From NCBI RefSeq assembly GCF_011806525.1, contig NZ_JAAVKI010000007.1, positions 124,001-188,000 on the forward strand: 64,000 nucleotides of DNA. Reading direction: 5' to 3'. The notes under the pieces are model-generated. The model saw only the letters and a list, made by a program, of their open reading frames with translations, was not told the DNA's origin and searched no databases. This document shows positions 27,869 through 37,176 of this stretch, piece after piece. The DNA is from Thalassospira sp. HF15 (lineage in GTDB: Bacteria; Pseudomonadota; Alphaproteobacteria; Rhodospirillales; Thalassospiraceae). Every line of letters begins with the position of its first letter. Within the stretch, counting starts at the first letter, position 1. A program made the position numbers and the translations under genes.

Positions 27869-29872
27869 ATGCCGCGCAAACTTCTGATCGCCAACCGCGG
27901 TGAGATCGCCTGCCGCGTGATCAAGACCGCCCGTCGCATGGGAATTGCCACTGTCGCCGTTTATTCCGATGCCGACGCCGATGCTTTGCACGTCAAACAC
28001 GCGGACGAGGCCTACCATATTGGTGCCCCTGCCCCCAAGGACAGCTATCTGCGCACAGACCGGTTGCTTGAAGTCATCGCGCAATCGGGTGCGGATGCTG
28101 TTCATCCGGGTTACGGCTTCCTGTCGGAAAATGCAGGTTTTGCCGACGCGCTGGAAAAAGCCGGATGTGTCTTTGTCGGCCCACCGGCCAGCGCCATACG
28201 CGCGATGGGATCAAAATCAGAAGCCAAGAAAATCATGGGCAAGGCCGGTGTGCCGCTGGTGCCAGGCTACCACGGCGAAGATCAGAACCTGGACTTGCTC
28301 GCGGCCGAGGCCGAAAAGATCGGCTATCCGGTATTGATCAAGGCCTCCGCCGGTGGCGGCGGCAAGGGCATGCGTGCAGTTGAAAACGCATCTGATTTCA
28401 AGGAAGCACTCGCCAGCTGCAAACGCGAAGCCGCCAGCAGTTTTGGCGATGACCATTGCCTGATTGAAAAGCTGATCGTCAAACCACGCCATGTTGAAAT
28501 TCAGGTCTTTGCTGATGCCCATGGCAACGCGGTTTACCTTTTTGAACGCGACTGTTCTTTGCAGCGCCGCCACCAAAAGGTGATTGAAGAGGCCCCTGCG
28601 CCAAGCATGAGCGAAGAACTCCGTGCCCGGATGGGCAAGGCTGCCGTCGATGCCGCCAAGGCGATTGGCTATCAGGGGGCTGGCACGGTTGAATTCCTGC
28701 TTGATGCATCGGGTGCATTCTATTTCATGGAAATGAACACCCGCCTTCAGGTCGAACATCCGGTAACCGAAAAGATCACCGGCGAAGATCTGGTGGAATG
28801 GCAGTTGCGCGTGGCAGACGGTGAAAAACTGCCCAAGGCGCAGGAAGAACTTTCCATCAACGGCCATGCCTTTGAAGTCCGCATCTATGCCGAAGACCCG
28901 CAGAATGATTTCCTGCCGGCAACGGGCAAGCTTGTGCATATGCGCATGCCGTCTGAGACCGATCATGTCCGCGTCGACACCGGCGTCTATGAAGGCGGCG
29001 AAGTATCCATCCACTATGACCCGATGATCGCGAAACTGATCACGTGGGATGTGGACCGTCCATCGGCCCTGCGTCGTATGGCGTCCGCCCTTAATGATGT
29101 GCAGATCGTCGGCGTCACCACCAATACAGGCTTCCTTGGCAATATCGCCCGTCATCCGGCGTTTGAACGTGGCGAAGTCGAAACCGGCTTCATCCCGAAT
29201 TATCAGGATGACCTGATCCCGGCACCCACCACCCCCGATAACGAGGCACTGGCCTTTGCCGCCCTTGATATTCTGCTGACCCGCGATGCCGAGGCCATCA
29301 AACACGCCGCCCAAAGCAGCGATCCCTATTCGCCCTGGCACAGCACGGCAGGCTTCCGGCTGAATGACGACAACCACCATGACCTGATCCTGCGTCATGA
29401 CGGGTCGGATTTGCTGGTGAAGGTGCATTATCGCGCGCAGGGTTATGTCATCGACATGCCCGATGGTAGCGCTATCATCGCCAGTGCCGAACATGATGAA
29501 AATGGCGCCATCGTTGCCCGGCTTGATAACGTCCGCAAACGGGCCACTGTCCTGCGCGATGGCAATCGTCTGATGATTTTCCGCGATGGCCGTTCAGACC
29601 GTCTGGAGATTTTCGATCCACTGGCCGCGGCCGGTGGCACCGAAGGCACTGGTGGTGGCCTGACCGCACCAATGCCGGGCAAAATCATCGCCGTGATGAC
29701 TGAGGCCGGTCAGTCGGTAACGGCGGGCGACAAGCTTGTCGTCATGGAAGCCATGAAAATGGAACACACCATCTCCGCCCCTGTCACCGGCACGGTCAAG
29801 GAAGTGTTCTTTGGCGTGGGCGATCAGGTTGATGACGGTGCCGAGCTGATCGCGATTGAGGAGGCCGAATAA
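27869..29872 (+). CDS. mccA: Methylcrotonyl-CoA carboxylase, biotin carboxylase/BCCP (alpha) subunit
   Basis: 667 residues from ATG 27869, starting immediately after the liuC stop (27867). Domains in order: biotin carboxylase N-terminal ([15 protein letters not shown]), ATP-grasp ([28 protein letters not shown]), biotin carboxylase C-terminal (DFLPATGKL), a BT-like middle segment, and a biotinyl domain with EAMKMEH where Lys630 is the biotin site. Pairing with mccB and length identify MCC-alpha rather than PccA or AccC. A 29-bp overlap-free tight arrangement with neighbours indicates one transcript. Confidence 0.95.
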   Translation: MPRKLLIANRGEIACRVIKTARRMGIATVAVYSDADADALHVKHADEAYHIGAPAPKDSYLRTDRLLEVIAQSGADAVHPGYGFLSENAGFADALEKAGCVFVGPPASAIRAMGSKSEAKKIMGKAGVPLVPGYHGEDQNLDLLAAEAEKIGYPVLIKASAGGGGKGMRAVENASDFKEALASCKREAASSFGDDHCLIEKLIVKPRHVEIQVFADAHGNAVYLFERDCSLQRRHQKVIEEAPAPSMSEELRARMGKAAVDAAKAIGYQGAGTVEFLLDASGAFYFMEMNTRLQVEHPVTEKITGEDLVEWQLRVADGEKLPKAQEELSINGHAFEVRIYAEDPQNDFLPATGKLVHMRMPSETDHVRVDTGVYEGGEVSIHYDPMIAKLITWDVDRPSALRRMASALNDVQIVGVTTNTGFLGNIARHPAFERGEVETGFIPNYQDDLIPAPTTPDNEALAFAALDILLTRDAEAIKHAAQSSDPYSPWHSTAGFRLNDDNHHDLILRHDGSDLLVKVHYRAQGYVIDMPDGSAIIASAEHDENGAIVARLDNVRKRATVLRDGNRLMIFRDGRSDRLEIFDPLAAAGGTEGTGGGLTAPMPGKIIAVMTEAGQSVTAGDKLVVMEAMKMEHTISAPVTGTVKEVFFGVGDQVDDGAELIAIEEAE

Positions 29873-30801
29873 TGGCCCTGATTTCGGATCTGCCCCAAAG
29901 CGTGAAAATCGTTGAAGTCGGTCCGCGTGACGGCCTTCAAAATGAAAAGGCGATGGTGCCGACCGCAACCAAGGTCGAGCTGATTCATCGCCTTAATGAT
30001 GCAGGCTTATCGGTGATCGAAGCCACCGCCTTTGTCAGCCCGAAATGGGTGCCGCAAATGGCAGATGCGCCCGATGTCATGGCACAAATCACCCGCAAAC
30101 CCGGTGTCACCTATCCGGTTCTGGCCCCGAACATGAAGGGCCTTGAAGCCGCGATTGCAGCAGGCGCAACCGAGGTTGCCGTCTTTGGTGCGGCATCGGA
30201 AAGCTTCTCGCAGAAGAACATCAATTGTTCGATCTCTGAGAGCCTTGATCGGTTCCGCCCGGTCGCAGATGCCGCCCGCGAAGCGGGACTTGCGGTACGT
30301 GGGTATGTATCGTGTGTTTTGGGCTGCCCTTATGAAGGTGACATTGCCCCGCAACAGGTCGCAGAAGTCGCACGCGCCCTTTATGACATGGGCTGCTATG
30401 AAGTCAGTCTGGGCGACACGATTGGCACCGGCACCCCCGCCAAGGCGCAGGCGATGATCACCGAGGTCGCCAAATACATCCCCGTCGAACAGCTCGCCGC
30501 ACATTTCCACGACACCTATGGTCAGGCGCTGGCAAACCTTTTGGCCGTGCTTCAGATTGGTGTCGCCACCATCGACAGTTCAGTGGCTGGTCTTGGCGGC
30601 TGCCCCTATGCCAAGGGGGCCAGTGGCAATGTCGCGACCGAGGATGTCGTCTATATGCTGAACGGGCTTGGCATTGAAACCGGCATTGATCTTGAAAAGC
30701 TTGCCGAGACAGGAAGCTGGATTTGTGATTTGATAGGAAAATCAAGTGCATCGAAGGTCAATCTGGCCTTGGCAGCGAAAAGATCACCAATCGGGGACTA
30801 A
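29872..30801 (+). CDS. mvaB: Hydroxymethylglutaryl-CoA lyase
   Basis: Cleaves HMG-CoA to acetoacetate and acetyl-CoA, the last step of leucine degradation. 309 residues; its ATG shares one base with the mccA stop (TAATG). The TIM-barrel signature [13 protein letters not shown] supplies the metal-binding Asp and catalytic Arg. FHDTYGQAL contains a metal-ligand His, and the mobile catalytic loop carries the Cys in [19 protein letters not shown]. Full length and complete. Acetoacetate-activating genes are not in the window. Confidence 0.96.
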   Translation: MALISDLPQSVKIVEVGPRDGLQNEKAMVPTATKVELIHRLNDAGLSVIEATAFVSPKWVPQMADAPDVMAQITRKPGVTYPVLAPNMKGLEAAIAAGATEVAVFGAASESFSQKNINCSISESLDRFRPVADAAREAGLAVRGYVSCVLGCPYEGDIAPQQVAEVARALYDMGCYEVSLGDTIGTGTPAKAQAMITEVAKYIPVEQLAAHFHDTYGQALANLLAVLQIGVATIDSSVAGLGGCPYAKGASGNVATEDVVYMLNGLGIETGIDLEKLAETGSWICDLIGKSSASKVNLALAAKRSPIGD

Positions 30802-30804
30802 GGG

Positions 30805-31308
30805 ATGGGCCCGTCAAAATACAGCTTCAGACGGGCAACCCCAAACGACCTGCCGATGATTGGCCGCTGGTTGCACGTGCCAGAAGTTGTCCGCTGGTGG
30901 GGCGACCCGGCAGAGCAGCTTGAACTGATTTCCGAAGATGTCGAACTGGCCGAAATCGCAACCCTGATTGTGTCTTACCGCAATCGGCCTTTCGCCTTTG
31001 TGCAGCATTACGACGCCCATAAATGGCCACAGGCGCATCTTGATCCCCTGCCTGAACATACCCGTTGTCTGGATGCCTTTATCGGCGTGCCGGACATGAT
31101 GGGCTGCGGGCATGGGCAGATGTTTTTGAAAATACTGATCGGTCAGTTGTTTGAGCGTGGCGCACCGATGATCGGCATTGATCCCGACCCCAAAAATGAA
31201 CGCGCCATTCGCTGTTACGAGGCCATCGGTTTCATCGCAGGACGGGAATACGAAACAGCCGAAGGGCCATGCCTTCTGATGACGCTGTCACCTGAAAAAC
31301 CCGCCTAA
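30805..31308 (+). CDS. GNAT-family N-acetyltransferase, AAC(6')-like
   Basis: 167 residues, 3 bp after mvaB and apparently the last gene of the liu operon. The acetyl-CoA-binding region is GHGQMFLKILIGQLFERG, and the C-terminal IDPDPKNERAIRCYEAIGF is the pattern seen in the AAC(6')-Ib-like branch of GNATs. The first half matches that group too (RWLHVPEVVRWWGDPAEQLE). Membership in the branch does not show drug acetylation; the position in a leucine-catabolic operon argues for a metabolic or housekeeping substrate. Its stop overlaps that of the convergent MATE gene. Confidence 0.82.
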   Translation: MGPSKYSFRRATPNDLPMIGRWLHVPEVVRWWGDPAEQLELISEDVELAEIATLIVSYRNRPFAFVQHYDAHKWPQAHLDPLPEHTRCLDAFIGVPDMMGCGHGQMFLKILIGQLFERGAPMIGIDPDPKNERAIRCYEAIGFIAGREYETAEGPCLLMTLSPEKPA

Positions 31309-32687
31309 CTGACTTTTGGCTGCTGCGTGGCTGGAATGGGCTTTGTGACGGAAGAATTCAACGATCCGCGCTGGGATGCCAATCGATAACTCACAATACC
31401 GGTCAAAAGCCCAAACAACACAATCCCGCCTGCCTGCCCCCAAAGCACGCCTACAGCCCCGAAATAGATGCTGCCCAGCCATACCAGCGGGATCACGCCC
31501 AATAGCTCCTTGGCAAGATCGGCAATCATCGCAAGGTTCGGGCGCCCGGTGACGTTAAAGAAGGTGTGTGATGAAAACTGCAGCCCCAAAAACATGTAAA
31601 GCGGTGCAATCGCAGTACAAAAAACACTGAGCAAATATGCCGTATCAGGTGTTGCCCGAAATAGCGCGGCCAAATGGTCTGAAAGCAAAAACAACAACGC
31701 CGACACCATCAGACCATAGACAACAATCAAGCCCCAGACAGTATGCCAGATGGCGCGCACACGGTCACTTCGGCCTGCGGCAAAGTTTTGCCCGATGATG
31801 GGGCCGATGGCCTGTGGCAAAGCCATGAAACCGACAAAGGCAAACGGGGCGATCCGTTCAATGATGGCCATGGCCGCGACCGCGTCAGAACCATATTTCG
31901 CCACGGATGCCATGATAAATCCGCTGGCCATTGGCGGCCCGATTTTTGCCAACCCGACCGGAACGGTAACCTTGGCGATATCAGCCAGATCGCGCACAAA
32001 CAGCTTGGCATCGAAGTGACCCAACATGTGATGCACGTTGCGCACCCCGTAAAAGGCAATGCCCATGATGACAACGCGCGAGATTACGGTTGCCCAGGCA
32101 GCACCCTCAACACCCCAACCGAAGCCAAAGATAAAAATCGGATCAAGACCCCCATTGGTAACGGCACCGGCAATCTTGGCCCACATGGATCGTTGCTTGG
32201 CCCCGATTGCGCGCAACAAGGCTCCTGATGACATGCTCAGCACCAGAACCGGCAGACACAGCATCACGATTTGCAAATAGCTGGTGCCCAGTGCATGCGC
32301 GCGGCCATCCGCCCCCAAAAGGGTCAACATGTGCGGCGCAGCCCACCACAGCACGATTGTCATAAGTACGGAAAGACCAAGCCCGAACACAAGGATATGG
32401 GTCGCAAGAATACGGGCGCGTTCCCGGTCACCCTGCCCCTCCGCCCGGGATACAAGGGCCGTCATTGCAGTCGAAATACCAAGCGACACGGCAAGTGTGA
32501 AAAAGATCAAAGGCCAGGCAAAGCCAAGCCCGGCCACCACATCAACATCGCCCAGAAGGCTCAGAAAAAACAAATCAAGCGCATCGACCAGCACCATCGC
32601 CACCAGCGCAAGCATGCTGGTATGCGCCATGGAAAAGATATGGCGCAGGATAGACCCGTTGACGAAATATTGCGGCTGCAATGACAT
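31305..32687 (-). CDS. MATE-family efflux transporter
   Basis: 460 residues with about 12 hydrophobic segments in two related halves, as in Na+/H+-coupled multidrug and toxin extrusion proteins of the inner membrane. Segments such as GSILRHIFSMAHTSMLALVA, VSLGISTAMTALVSRAEGQG and ALPQAIGPIIGQNFAAGRSD match the family, with the last as the second-half counterpart of the first-half loop. Its stop codon overlaps the stop of the GNAT gene by two bases on the opposite strand. Substrate unknown. Confidence 0.9.
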   Translation of the reverse strand: MSLQPQYFVNGSILRHIFSMAHTSMLALVAMVLVDALDLFFLSLLGDVDVVAGLGFAWPLIFFTLAVSLGISTAMTALVSRAEGQGDRERARILATHILVFGLGLSVLMTIVLWWAAPHMLTLLGADGRAHALGTSYLQIVMLCLPVLVLSMSSGALLRAIGAKQRSMWAKIAGAVTNGGLDPIFIFGFGWGVEGAAWATVISRVVIMGIAFYGVRNVHHMLGHFDAKLFVRDLADIAKVTVPVGLAKIGPPMASGFIMASVAKYGSDAVAAMAIIERIAPFAFVGFMALPQAIGPIIGQNFAAGRSDRVRAIWHTVWGLIVVYGLMVSALLFLLSDHLAALFRATPDTAYLLSVFCTAIAPLYMFLGLQFSSHTFFNVTGRPNLAMIADLAKELLGVIPLVWLGSIYFGAVGVLWGQAGGIVLFGLLTGIVSYRLASQRGSLNSSVTKPIPATQQPKVS

Positions 32688-32748
32688 GTCTTGTCGTTAG
32701 TCCACATGGTAAGAGACTGCGTGCAAAGCGCAGCACCGAAAACGACGA

Positions 32749-34095
32749 TCAGTCGTTCTTGAATGACCGTGCCGAGGTATCCGCACTTGCCAGAAACTTG
32801 TGGCGGCGCGACCGGGCATCATTCTGCTGCCCCTTGAAGCTGTCCTCAGGCGCGCTGGTTTTGGGAACCGCCATCAAGTCCGTTCCGGCCTTCCATTTCG
32901 CAGCAATCACACTTGGATTATCGGCACTGAATTCATTCAGGCGTCCGATCACCCGATGCTGGATTGTGGCTGCTTCGGGGAAGGTCTGATCGGTCCAGAA
33001 CCTTTTGCGTGGCCGGAAATAGCCGACTTCATCAAGGAACGAGACCCCAAAATAGTGACAGGACTCAAGCGAGTTATAGAAACGCTTGTCAAAAACAAAG
33101 CTGCCATCTTCACGCATCGACGTGTTCAGACACCATTCAAGCATATGACCAAGCTGCTCGGCTGCAAATACCTGCTGGGCATCTGTCATGCGGCCCCAAC
33201 CGTGACGGAAGATTTTGGCGACATCGTAATTGTTGTGGTTGTTGAACTTCCCGCGGCTACGCCAACCAAGCGGGTATTCCGCGTCACGCCGATCAAAGGT
33301 TGTTCGAATGATATCGGGCCAATGACGGACATCCCCCTTGCGATAGGAAACAATGTGGAATGTGTAGCTCAGATCATCATAACGATGGATCGCCCCATCC
33401 GATGAATACCACGGCCCCCAATATCCGGTTTCCGGGTTTTGAATATCATCAAGGAAATCCGTGAAAGCCTTGATATAGGCGTCATCAAGCTCAATACCAC
33501 GGACATTCTGGCGGGCGAAATTACGTAGACGCGGCTTAAAGCAAAGCTGTGCCAGACAACACAGGACAGAGCCAAGCTCATCACGCTTGTTGCGCCCGGT
33601 TGCAGCAATATCCGACACCAGAAGGCTTTCAAGATAATCGCGCATCTTGGGTATCGTCGAGACCGGTTCAAGAAAATGCAGTGGATGGCGCGGTGCACGT
33701 CGTTCAATTGCCAGTTCGTGCAAACGAACGATGGTCGCATCAAACTTGTGATGAAATTCGGTATATTGCCAGCCCCACGATCCATCGACAGCGGATTGCC
33801 GCGCGACATAGCTTTGATCGGCGTCGTCAAAACTGTTTTCAAGCCGAGTTACCAGATCATCAAGACGCGGCCAATAGGCGGTATATCGCGCAAGCCACTT
33901 GGCATAGATGTAAAGCTGCTGTGAGGCCAGCATGGTGCGGCTGAACTCGCTGAAGCGGCGCAATATGCCCGCCATCTTGCCAAGGTGGTCTTTGTATTTT
34001 TGGGCCCTGTCATGATAGCTGCGATCATAGCGGGTAAAGTCCCGCGCAATCACACATCCATCTGGCGCATCGATCCATCCCGGACCTGATTTCAT
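32749..34095 (-). CDS. Unrecognised soluble protein, possibly an alpha/alpha-toroid fold
   Basis: 448 residues, AGGGG ribosome-binding site, no signal peptide or membrane segment. I do not recognise the family. It is rich in aromatic residues and shows repeated helix-like units with Gly-Trp and Asp-Gly turns: DGSWGWQYTEFHHKFD, ETGYWGPWYSSDGAIHRYDD, YPLGWRSRGKFNNHNNYDVA and REDGSFVFD. Such turns occur in alpha6/alpha6 barrels (terpenoid cyclase/prenyltransferase folds and some glycosidases), but the diagnostic catalytic motifs of those families are not seen. The last 40 residues are polar and probably disordered. It is transcribed alone, 62 bp upstream of the MATE gene, and could share its transcript. 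Confidence 0.75.
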   Translation of the reverse strand: MKSGPGWIDAPDGCVIARDFTRYDRSYHDRAQKYKDHLGKMAGILRRFSEFSRTMLASQQLYIYAKWLARYTAYWPRLDDLVTRLENSFDDADQSYVARQSAVDGSWGWQYTEFHHKFDATIVRLHELAIERRAPRHPLHFLEPVSTIPKMRDYLESLLVSDIAATGRNKRDELGSVLCCLAQLCFKPRLRNFARQNVRGIELDDAYIKAFTDFLDDIQNPETGYWGPWYSSDGAIHRYDDLSYTFHIVSYRKGDVRHWPDIIRTTFDRRDAEYPLGWRSRGKFNNHNNYDVAKIFRHGWGRMTDAQQVFAAEQLGHMLEWCLNTSMREDGSFVFDKRFYNSLESCHYFGVSFLDEVGYFRPRKRFWTDQTFPEAATIQHRVIGRLNEFSADNPSVIAAKWKAGTDLMAVPKTSAPEDSFKGQQNDARSRRHKFLASADTSARSFKND

Positions 34096-34403
34096 TCAAA
34101 ACCCCTGCCAACCAAACCAAACACGAAATTCCGGTAGAACTGCATGTTACGTCGTTTTGTTGTCCGAAACATGGCGGCACCAATTGTGGATTTTCCCCGC
34201 AAAGGTTGTTCAGACGCCACGCATTGACATCCCTAAGTGTATATCGAATTACGCAGCAAAATAACACCCTTTTGGATAATCACTTATACGATTTTCAATA
34301 CTTAAGAATATACTTAAAATTCTACTACTTGTGCGTATTCAAGCGGCCTGCAGGCCCCGCCGAGAGCTTCAACGCCAACCCAAAGTTGGCATCCGACAAA
34401 AGA
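34096..34403. other. AT-rich intergenic region between the orphan gene and the sulfite reductase operon terminator
   Basis: No gene is supported. The stretch 34235-34330 is distinctly AT-rich and contains a dyad TTAAG-AATATA-CTTAA near 34303-34318, a possible operator or upstream promoter element for the orphan gene. A short palindrome GGCCTGCAGGCC lies near 34347. Confidence 0.5.
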
Positions 34404-34432
34404 AAAGGGCGCCCAAAAGGGCGCCCTAAAGC
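34404..34432 (-). terminator. Terminator of the sulfite reductase operon
   Basis: Perfect stem AGGGCGCCC / GGGCGCCCT with an AAAA loop, followed on the minus strand by TTTTCTTTT. It closes the DUF2849-cysI-DUF934 transcript. Confidence 0.85.
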
Positions 34433-34485
34433 CTGAGAATATTGCTTGGTCCGTAGTGCCGTGACGCTGCAATCCTATGGCAGGA

Positions 34486-35013
34486 TTACGAGGCCTTCTG
34501 TTCCAGTGCTGCACGGCGGCGCTCACGCAGCGACTGTGCAGTAGCGCGTCCATCGCCGGTCGGCTGATAATAGACCGTCATTTCCTTGAGTGCTGCGCGC
34601 ACCTTGTCCAGTGCGACTTCACCGTCAACCTGAAGGTCATAGGCATCAAATCCGCAACGATGCATCAAAAGGATCTGATCGCGCAAAACATCGCCAACCG
34701 CACGCAGTTCGCCAGTAAAGCCCATGCGTTCGCGCAACACGCGGCCATAGGAGTATCCACGACCATCTGTGTAGGCCGGGAAATTAACCGTGATGATCGA
34801 CAGGCGATCGATATCACCAGCCAGATCTTCCGGGGTATCGCCCGGATTAAGCTCTACGCCAAGGCCGCCATTGCGGCCCAAAAGGCTGTCACGCTCTTCC
34901 TTGAACCGTGCCAGCGGCACAATGATGTTTTCATCACTGGATGGCAGGTCACCCTCGGCGTCAACCGTGATCCATTCCTGTTCGATCAGGCTGTCATTCT
35001 TAACGATCGCCAT
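34486..35013 (-). CDS. DUF934 protein, sulfur-assimilation partner
   Basis: 175 residues from ATG 35011-35013, preceded by AAGGAGG located inside the end of the sulfite reductase gene (14-bp overlap), so the two are translationally coupled. DUF934 proteins are found beside nitrite/sulfite reductase genes and are proposed accessory or electron-transfer-related proteins; the mechanism is not known. Recognisable segments: SITVNFPAYTDGRGYS-like RLSIITVNFPAYTDGRGY, then LRAVGDVLRDQILLMHRCGF. Here the gene is last in its operon; a cysH gene commonly found next is missing. Confidence 0.88.
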   Translation of the reverse strand: MAIVKNDSLIEQEWITVDAEGDLPSSDENIIVPLARFKEERDSLLGRNGGLGVELNPGDTPEDLAGDIDRLSIITVNFPAYTDGRGYSYGRVLRERMGFTGELRAVGDVLRDQILLMHRCGFDAYDLQVDGEVALDKVRAALKEMTVYYQPTGDGRATAQSLRERRRAALEQKAS

Positions 35014-36655
35014 AAAGCACCTCCTTGAACGGGTCCATGCCGACACGACGGTATGTGTCAATGAACCGTTCGCCGCCGTCGCGGATATCAATATATTTGG
35101 TCACAAGGCTTTCGATGGCGTCGACAACTTCGGCTTCTGAGAAACCGGCACCGGCAATTTTACCAATCGAGGCATCCTGGCTGGCATCGCCGCCCAGCGT
35201 GATTTGATAGAATTCCTTGCCGCGCTTATCGAGACCGAGAATACCGATATGCCCGACATGGTGATGACCGCAGGCATTGATGCAGCCGGAAATCTTGATC
35301 TTGAGTTCGCCAATATCATGCTGACGATCAAGATCGCCGAACCGTTCGGAAATCCTTTGCGACAGCGGGATCGACCGTGCAGTTGCCAAGGCGCAGTAAT
35401 CAAGGCCGGGGCAGGAAATGATATCGGTCACATAGCCCAGGTTGGCCGTGCCCAGATCGGCCTTGTCCAGCTCGCTCCAGACCGCGAACAGGTCGGCCTT
35501 TTTGACATGCGGCAGAACAAGGTTCTGTTCGTGGGTCACACGCACATCGCCAAAGCTGTATTTTTCCGAAAGATCGGCAACCAGTTCCATCTGGGTATCG
35601 GTTGCATCGCCCGGAATGCCGCCAATCGGTTTCAGCGATACGTTGGCAATCGCATAACCCGGCTGTTTATGCTCGATGACGTTCGAACGCACCCAGTTGG
35701 CAAAACGACGGTTTTCGGCCTTGTGACGTTCAAAATCGGCATCGTCGTCAGAAAGCGCCTCGAACGCTGGCGGCGCGAACTGTTCAATGTAATGCGCGAT
35801 TTCGGCATCATCGACGCGCAACGACCCGTCCTTGATCTGCGACCATTCCTCTTCGACAAGCTCGCGGATCTTATCAATGCCTTCCTCATGCACGAGGATT
35901 TTGATACGCGCCTTGTACTTGTTATCGCGACGGCCAAAGCGGTTATACACACGCAGGATGGCCTCAAGATAAGAGAACAAATCGTTCTTGCCGATGAAAT
36001 CACGGATGGTCTTGCCGACAAACGGCGTGCGACCAAGACCACCGCCAACAAGCACTTCAAAGCCGGTCTCGCCCGCTTCATTCTGATGCATGCGCAGGCC
36101 GATATCGTGCACCTTGACCGCAGCACGGTCGTTGGGGGATCCGGTCACGGCGATCTTGAATTTACGCGGCAGATAGGTGAATTCCGGGTGGAAGGTCGAC
36201 CACTGACGGATCAGTTCGCAATAGGGGCGCGGATCTTCGATTTCATCGGCTGCGGCACCGGCATACTGGTCGGTCGTGGTATTGCGAATGCAGTTGCCCG
36301 ATGTCTGGATGGCATGCATTTCGACCTTGGCAAGGTCAAGCAGCGCATCAGGAATTTCATCAAGCTTTGGCCAGTTGTACTGAATATTCTGACGGGTGGT
36401 GAAATGGCCATAGCCCTTGTCATAGACCCGCGCAATCATGCCAAGCTGGCGCAGCTGATCAGCGCGCAACGTGCCATAGGGCACGGCAACACGCAGCATA
36501 TAGGCGTGAAGCTGCAGATACACACCATTCATCAGACGCAGCGGGCGGAACTGTTCCTCGGTAATGTCACCGGCAAGGCGGCGTTTTACCTGTTCGCGGA
36601 ATTGCTCGGTACGTTCAAGAACAAGCTGGCGGTCAAAATCGTCATAACGATACAT
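35000..36655 (-). CDS. cysI: Ferredoxin-type nitrite/sulfite reductase (siroheme, 4Fe-4S), assimilatory sulfite reductase
   Basis: 551 residues. Six-electron reduction of sulfite to sulfide (or nitrite to ammonia) at a coupled siroheme-4Fe4S centre. Both cluster motifs are intact: CPGLDYC with SIPLSQRIS following, and GCINACGHHHVGHIGILG, giving the C-x5-C and C-x3-C ligands. Duplicated ferrodoxin-like halves are visible (GGLGRTPFVGKTIR in the first). Neighbouring DUF934 and DUF2849 genes point to sulfite rather than nitrite as substrate. No flavoprotein subunit (cysJ) is present, so ferredoxin or another donor is likely. It begins 11 bp after the DUF2849 gene. Confidence 0.9.
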   Translation of the reverse strand: MYRYDDFDRQLVLERTEQFREQVKRRLAGDITEEQFRPLRLMNGVYLQLHAYMLRVAVPYGTLRADQLRQLGMIARVYDKGYGHFTTRQNIQYNWPKLDEIPDALLDLAKVEMHAIQTSGNCIRNTTTDQYAGAAADEIEDPRPYCELIRQWSTFHPEFTYLPRKFKIAVTGSPNDRAAVKVHDIGLRMHQNEAGETGFEVLVGGGLGRTPFVGKTIRDFIGKNDLFSYLEAILRVYNRFGRRDNKYKARIKILVHEEGIDKIRELVEEEWSQIKDGSLRVDDAEIAHYIEQFAPPAFEALSDDDADFERHKAENRRFANWVRSNVIEHKQPGYAIANVSLKPIGGIPGDATDTQMELVADLSEKYSFGDVRVTHEQNLVLPHVKKADLFAVWSELDKADLGTANLGYVTDIISCPGLDYCALATARSIPLSQRISERFGDLDRQHDIGELKIKISGCINACGHHHVGHIGILGLDKRGKEFYQITLGGDASQDASIGKIAGAGFSEAEVVDAIESLVTKYIDIRDGGERFIDTYRRVGMDPFKEVLYGDR

Positions 36656-36666
36656 CGGGGCTCTCC

Positions 36667-36960
36667 TTATACCGCCTGATAGCCGAGGTCTTCGCGAACA
36701 CTCGGACCTTTGGTGCGCAGAACTTCGCGGTATTTTGTCGGCACAAGATCCGTGCCCTGCTGTTCGACATCAATCAGATACGGCCCGACAATCACGATAT
36801 CGAGTTCGGGCGCACTCGCCTCAGCCAGAAGCGCGTTTGCAGCTTCCTTGTCTTCGGCGATGCGGGCATCGTTGATGTTTTCGCTCCAGCCACCATCACT
36901 GGTCAGGAACACCACCAACCCGTCTTCCAGACGGTTTGCCGTGACAACTTGCAGGGACAT
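36667..36960 (-). CDS. DUF2849 protein
   Basis: 97 residues, small and acidic, with the DUF2849 pattern TANRLEDGLVVFLTSDGGWS and a C-terminal GPYLIDV...KYREVLRTKGPSVREDLGY. The family sits between siroheme synthase (cysG) and cysI in many alphaproteobacteria; here it leads the operon and cysG is not adjacent. The function is unknown, though linkage implies siroheme delivery or sulfite reductase assembly. The 216 bp between it and the divergent DUF1489 gene is AT-rich in the middle and should hold the operon promoter. Confidence 0.86.
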   Translation of the reverse strand: MSLQVVTANRLEDGLVVFLTSDGGWSENINDARIAEDKEAANALLAEASAPELDIVIVGPYLIDVEQQGTDLVPTKYREVLRTKGPSVREDLGYQAV

Positions 36961-37176
36961 TCGGTTCTCTCAGCCTGTAAATCTCTCGGGTTTGGCCCTG
37001 TCATGGACCTTTTCTGCACCAGAATTTGGCTGATTACCTCTTATTGGTCAAGTTTTTTTGTGAAATATGATATATTACACTAATTTTTGTGTTTTAATAA
37101 TCCGCTATTGACCGCTTGGCGTACGGGTTCTACCTCATCAGTCATTGGACACCACCGCACAAGAAACCTTCCTGAT

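Noticed and set aside
28217..29494. Long open frame (425 codons) antisense to mccA
   Set aside because: A by-product of codon bias in a GC-rich gene; mccA has intact domains and no independent signals support the antisense frame.
30805..31308. Aminoglycoside resistance gene
   Set aside because: The GNAT resembles the AAC(6') branch but is part of a chromosomal catabolic operon with no mobile elements; resistance cannot be claimed from sequence alone.
35204..36679. Long open frame (491 codons) antisense to the sulfite reductase gene
   Set aside because: It lacks domain features and a ribosome-binding site, while cysI on the other strand is complete with its cluster ligands.
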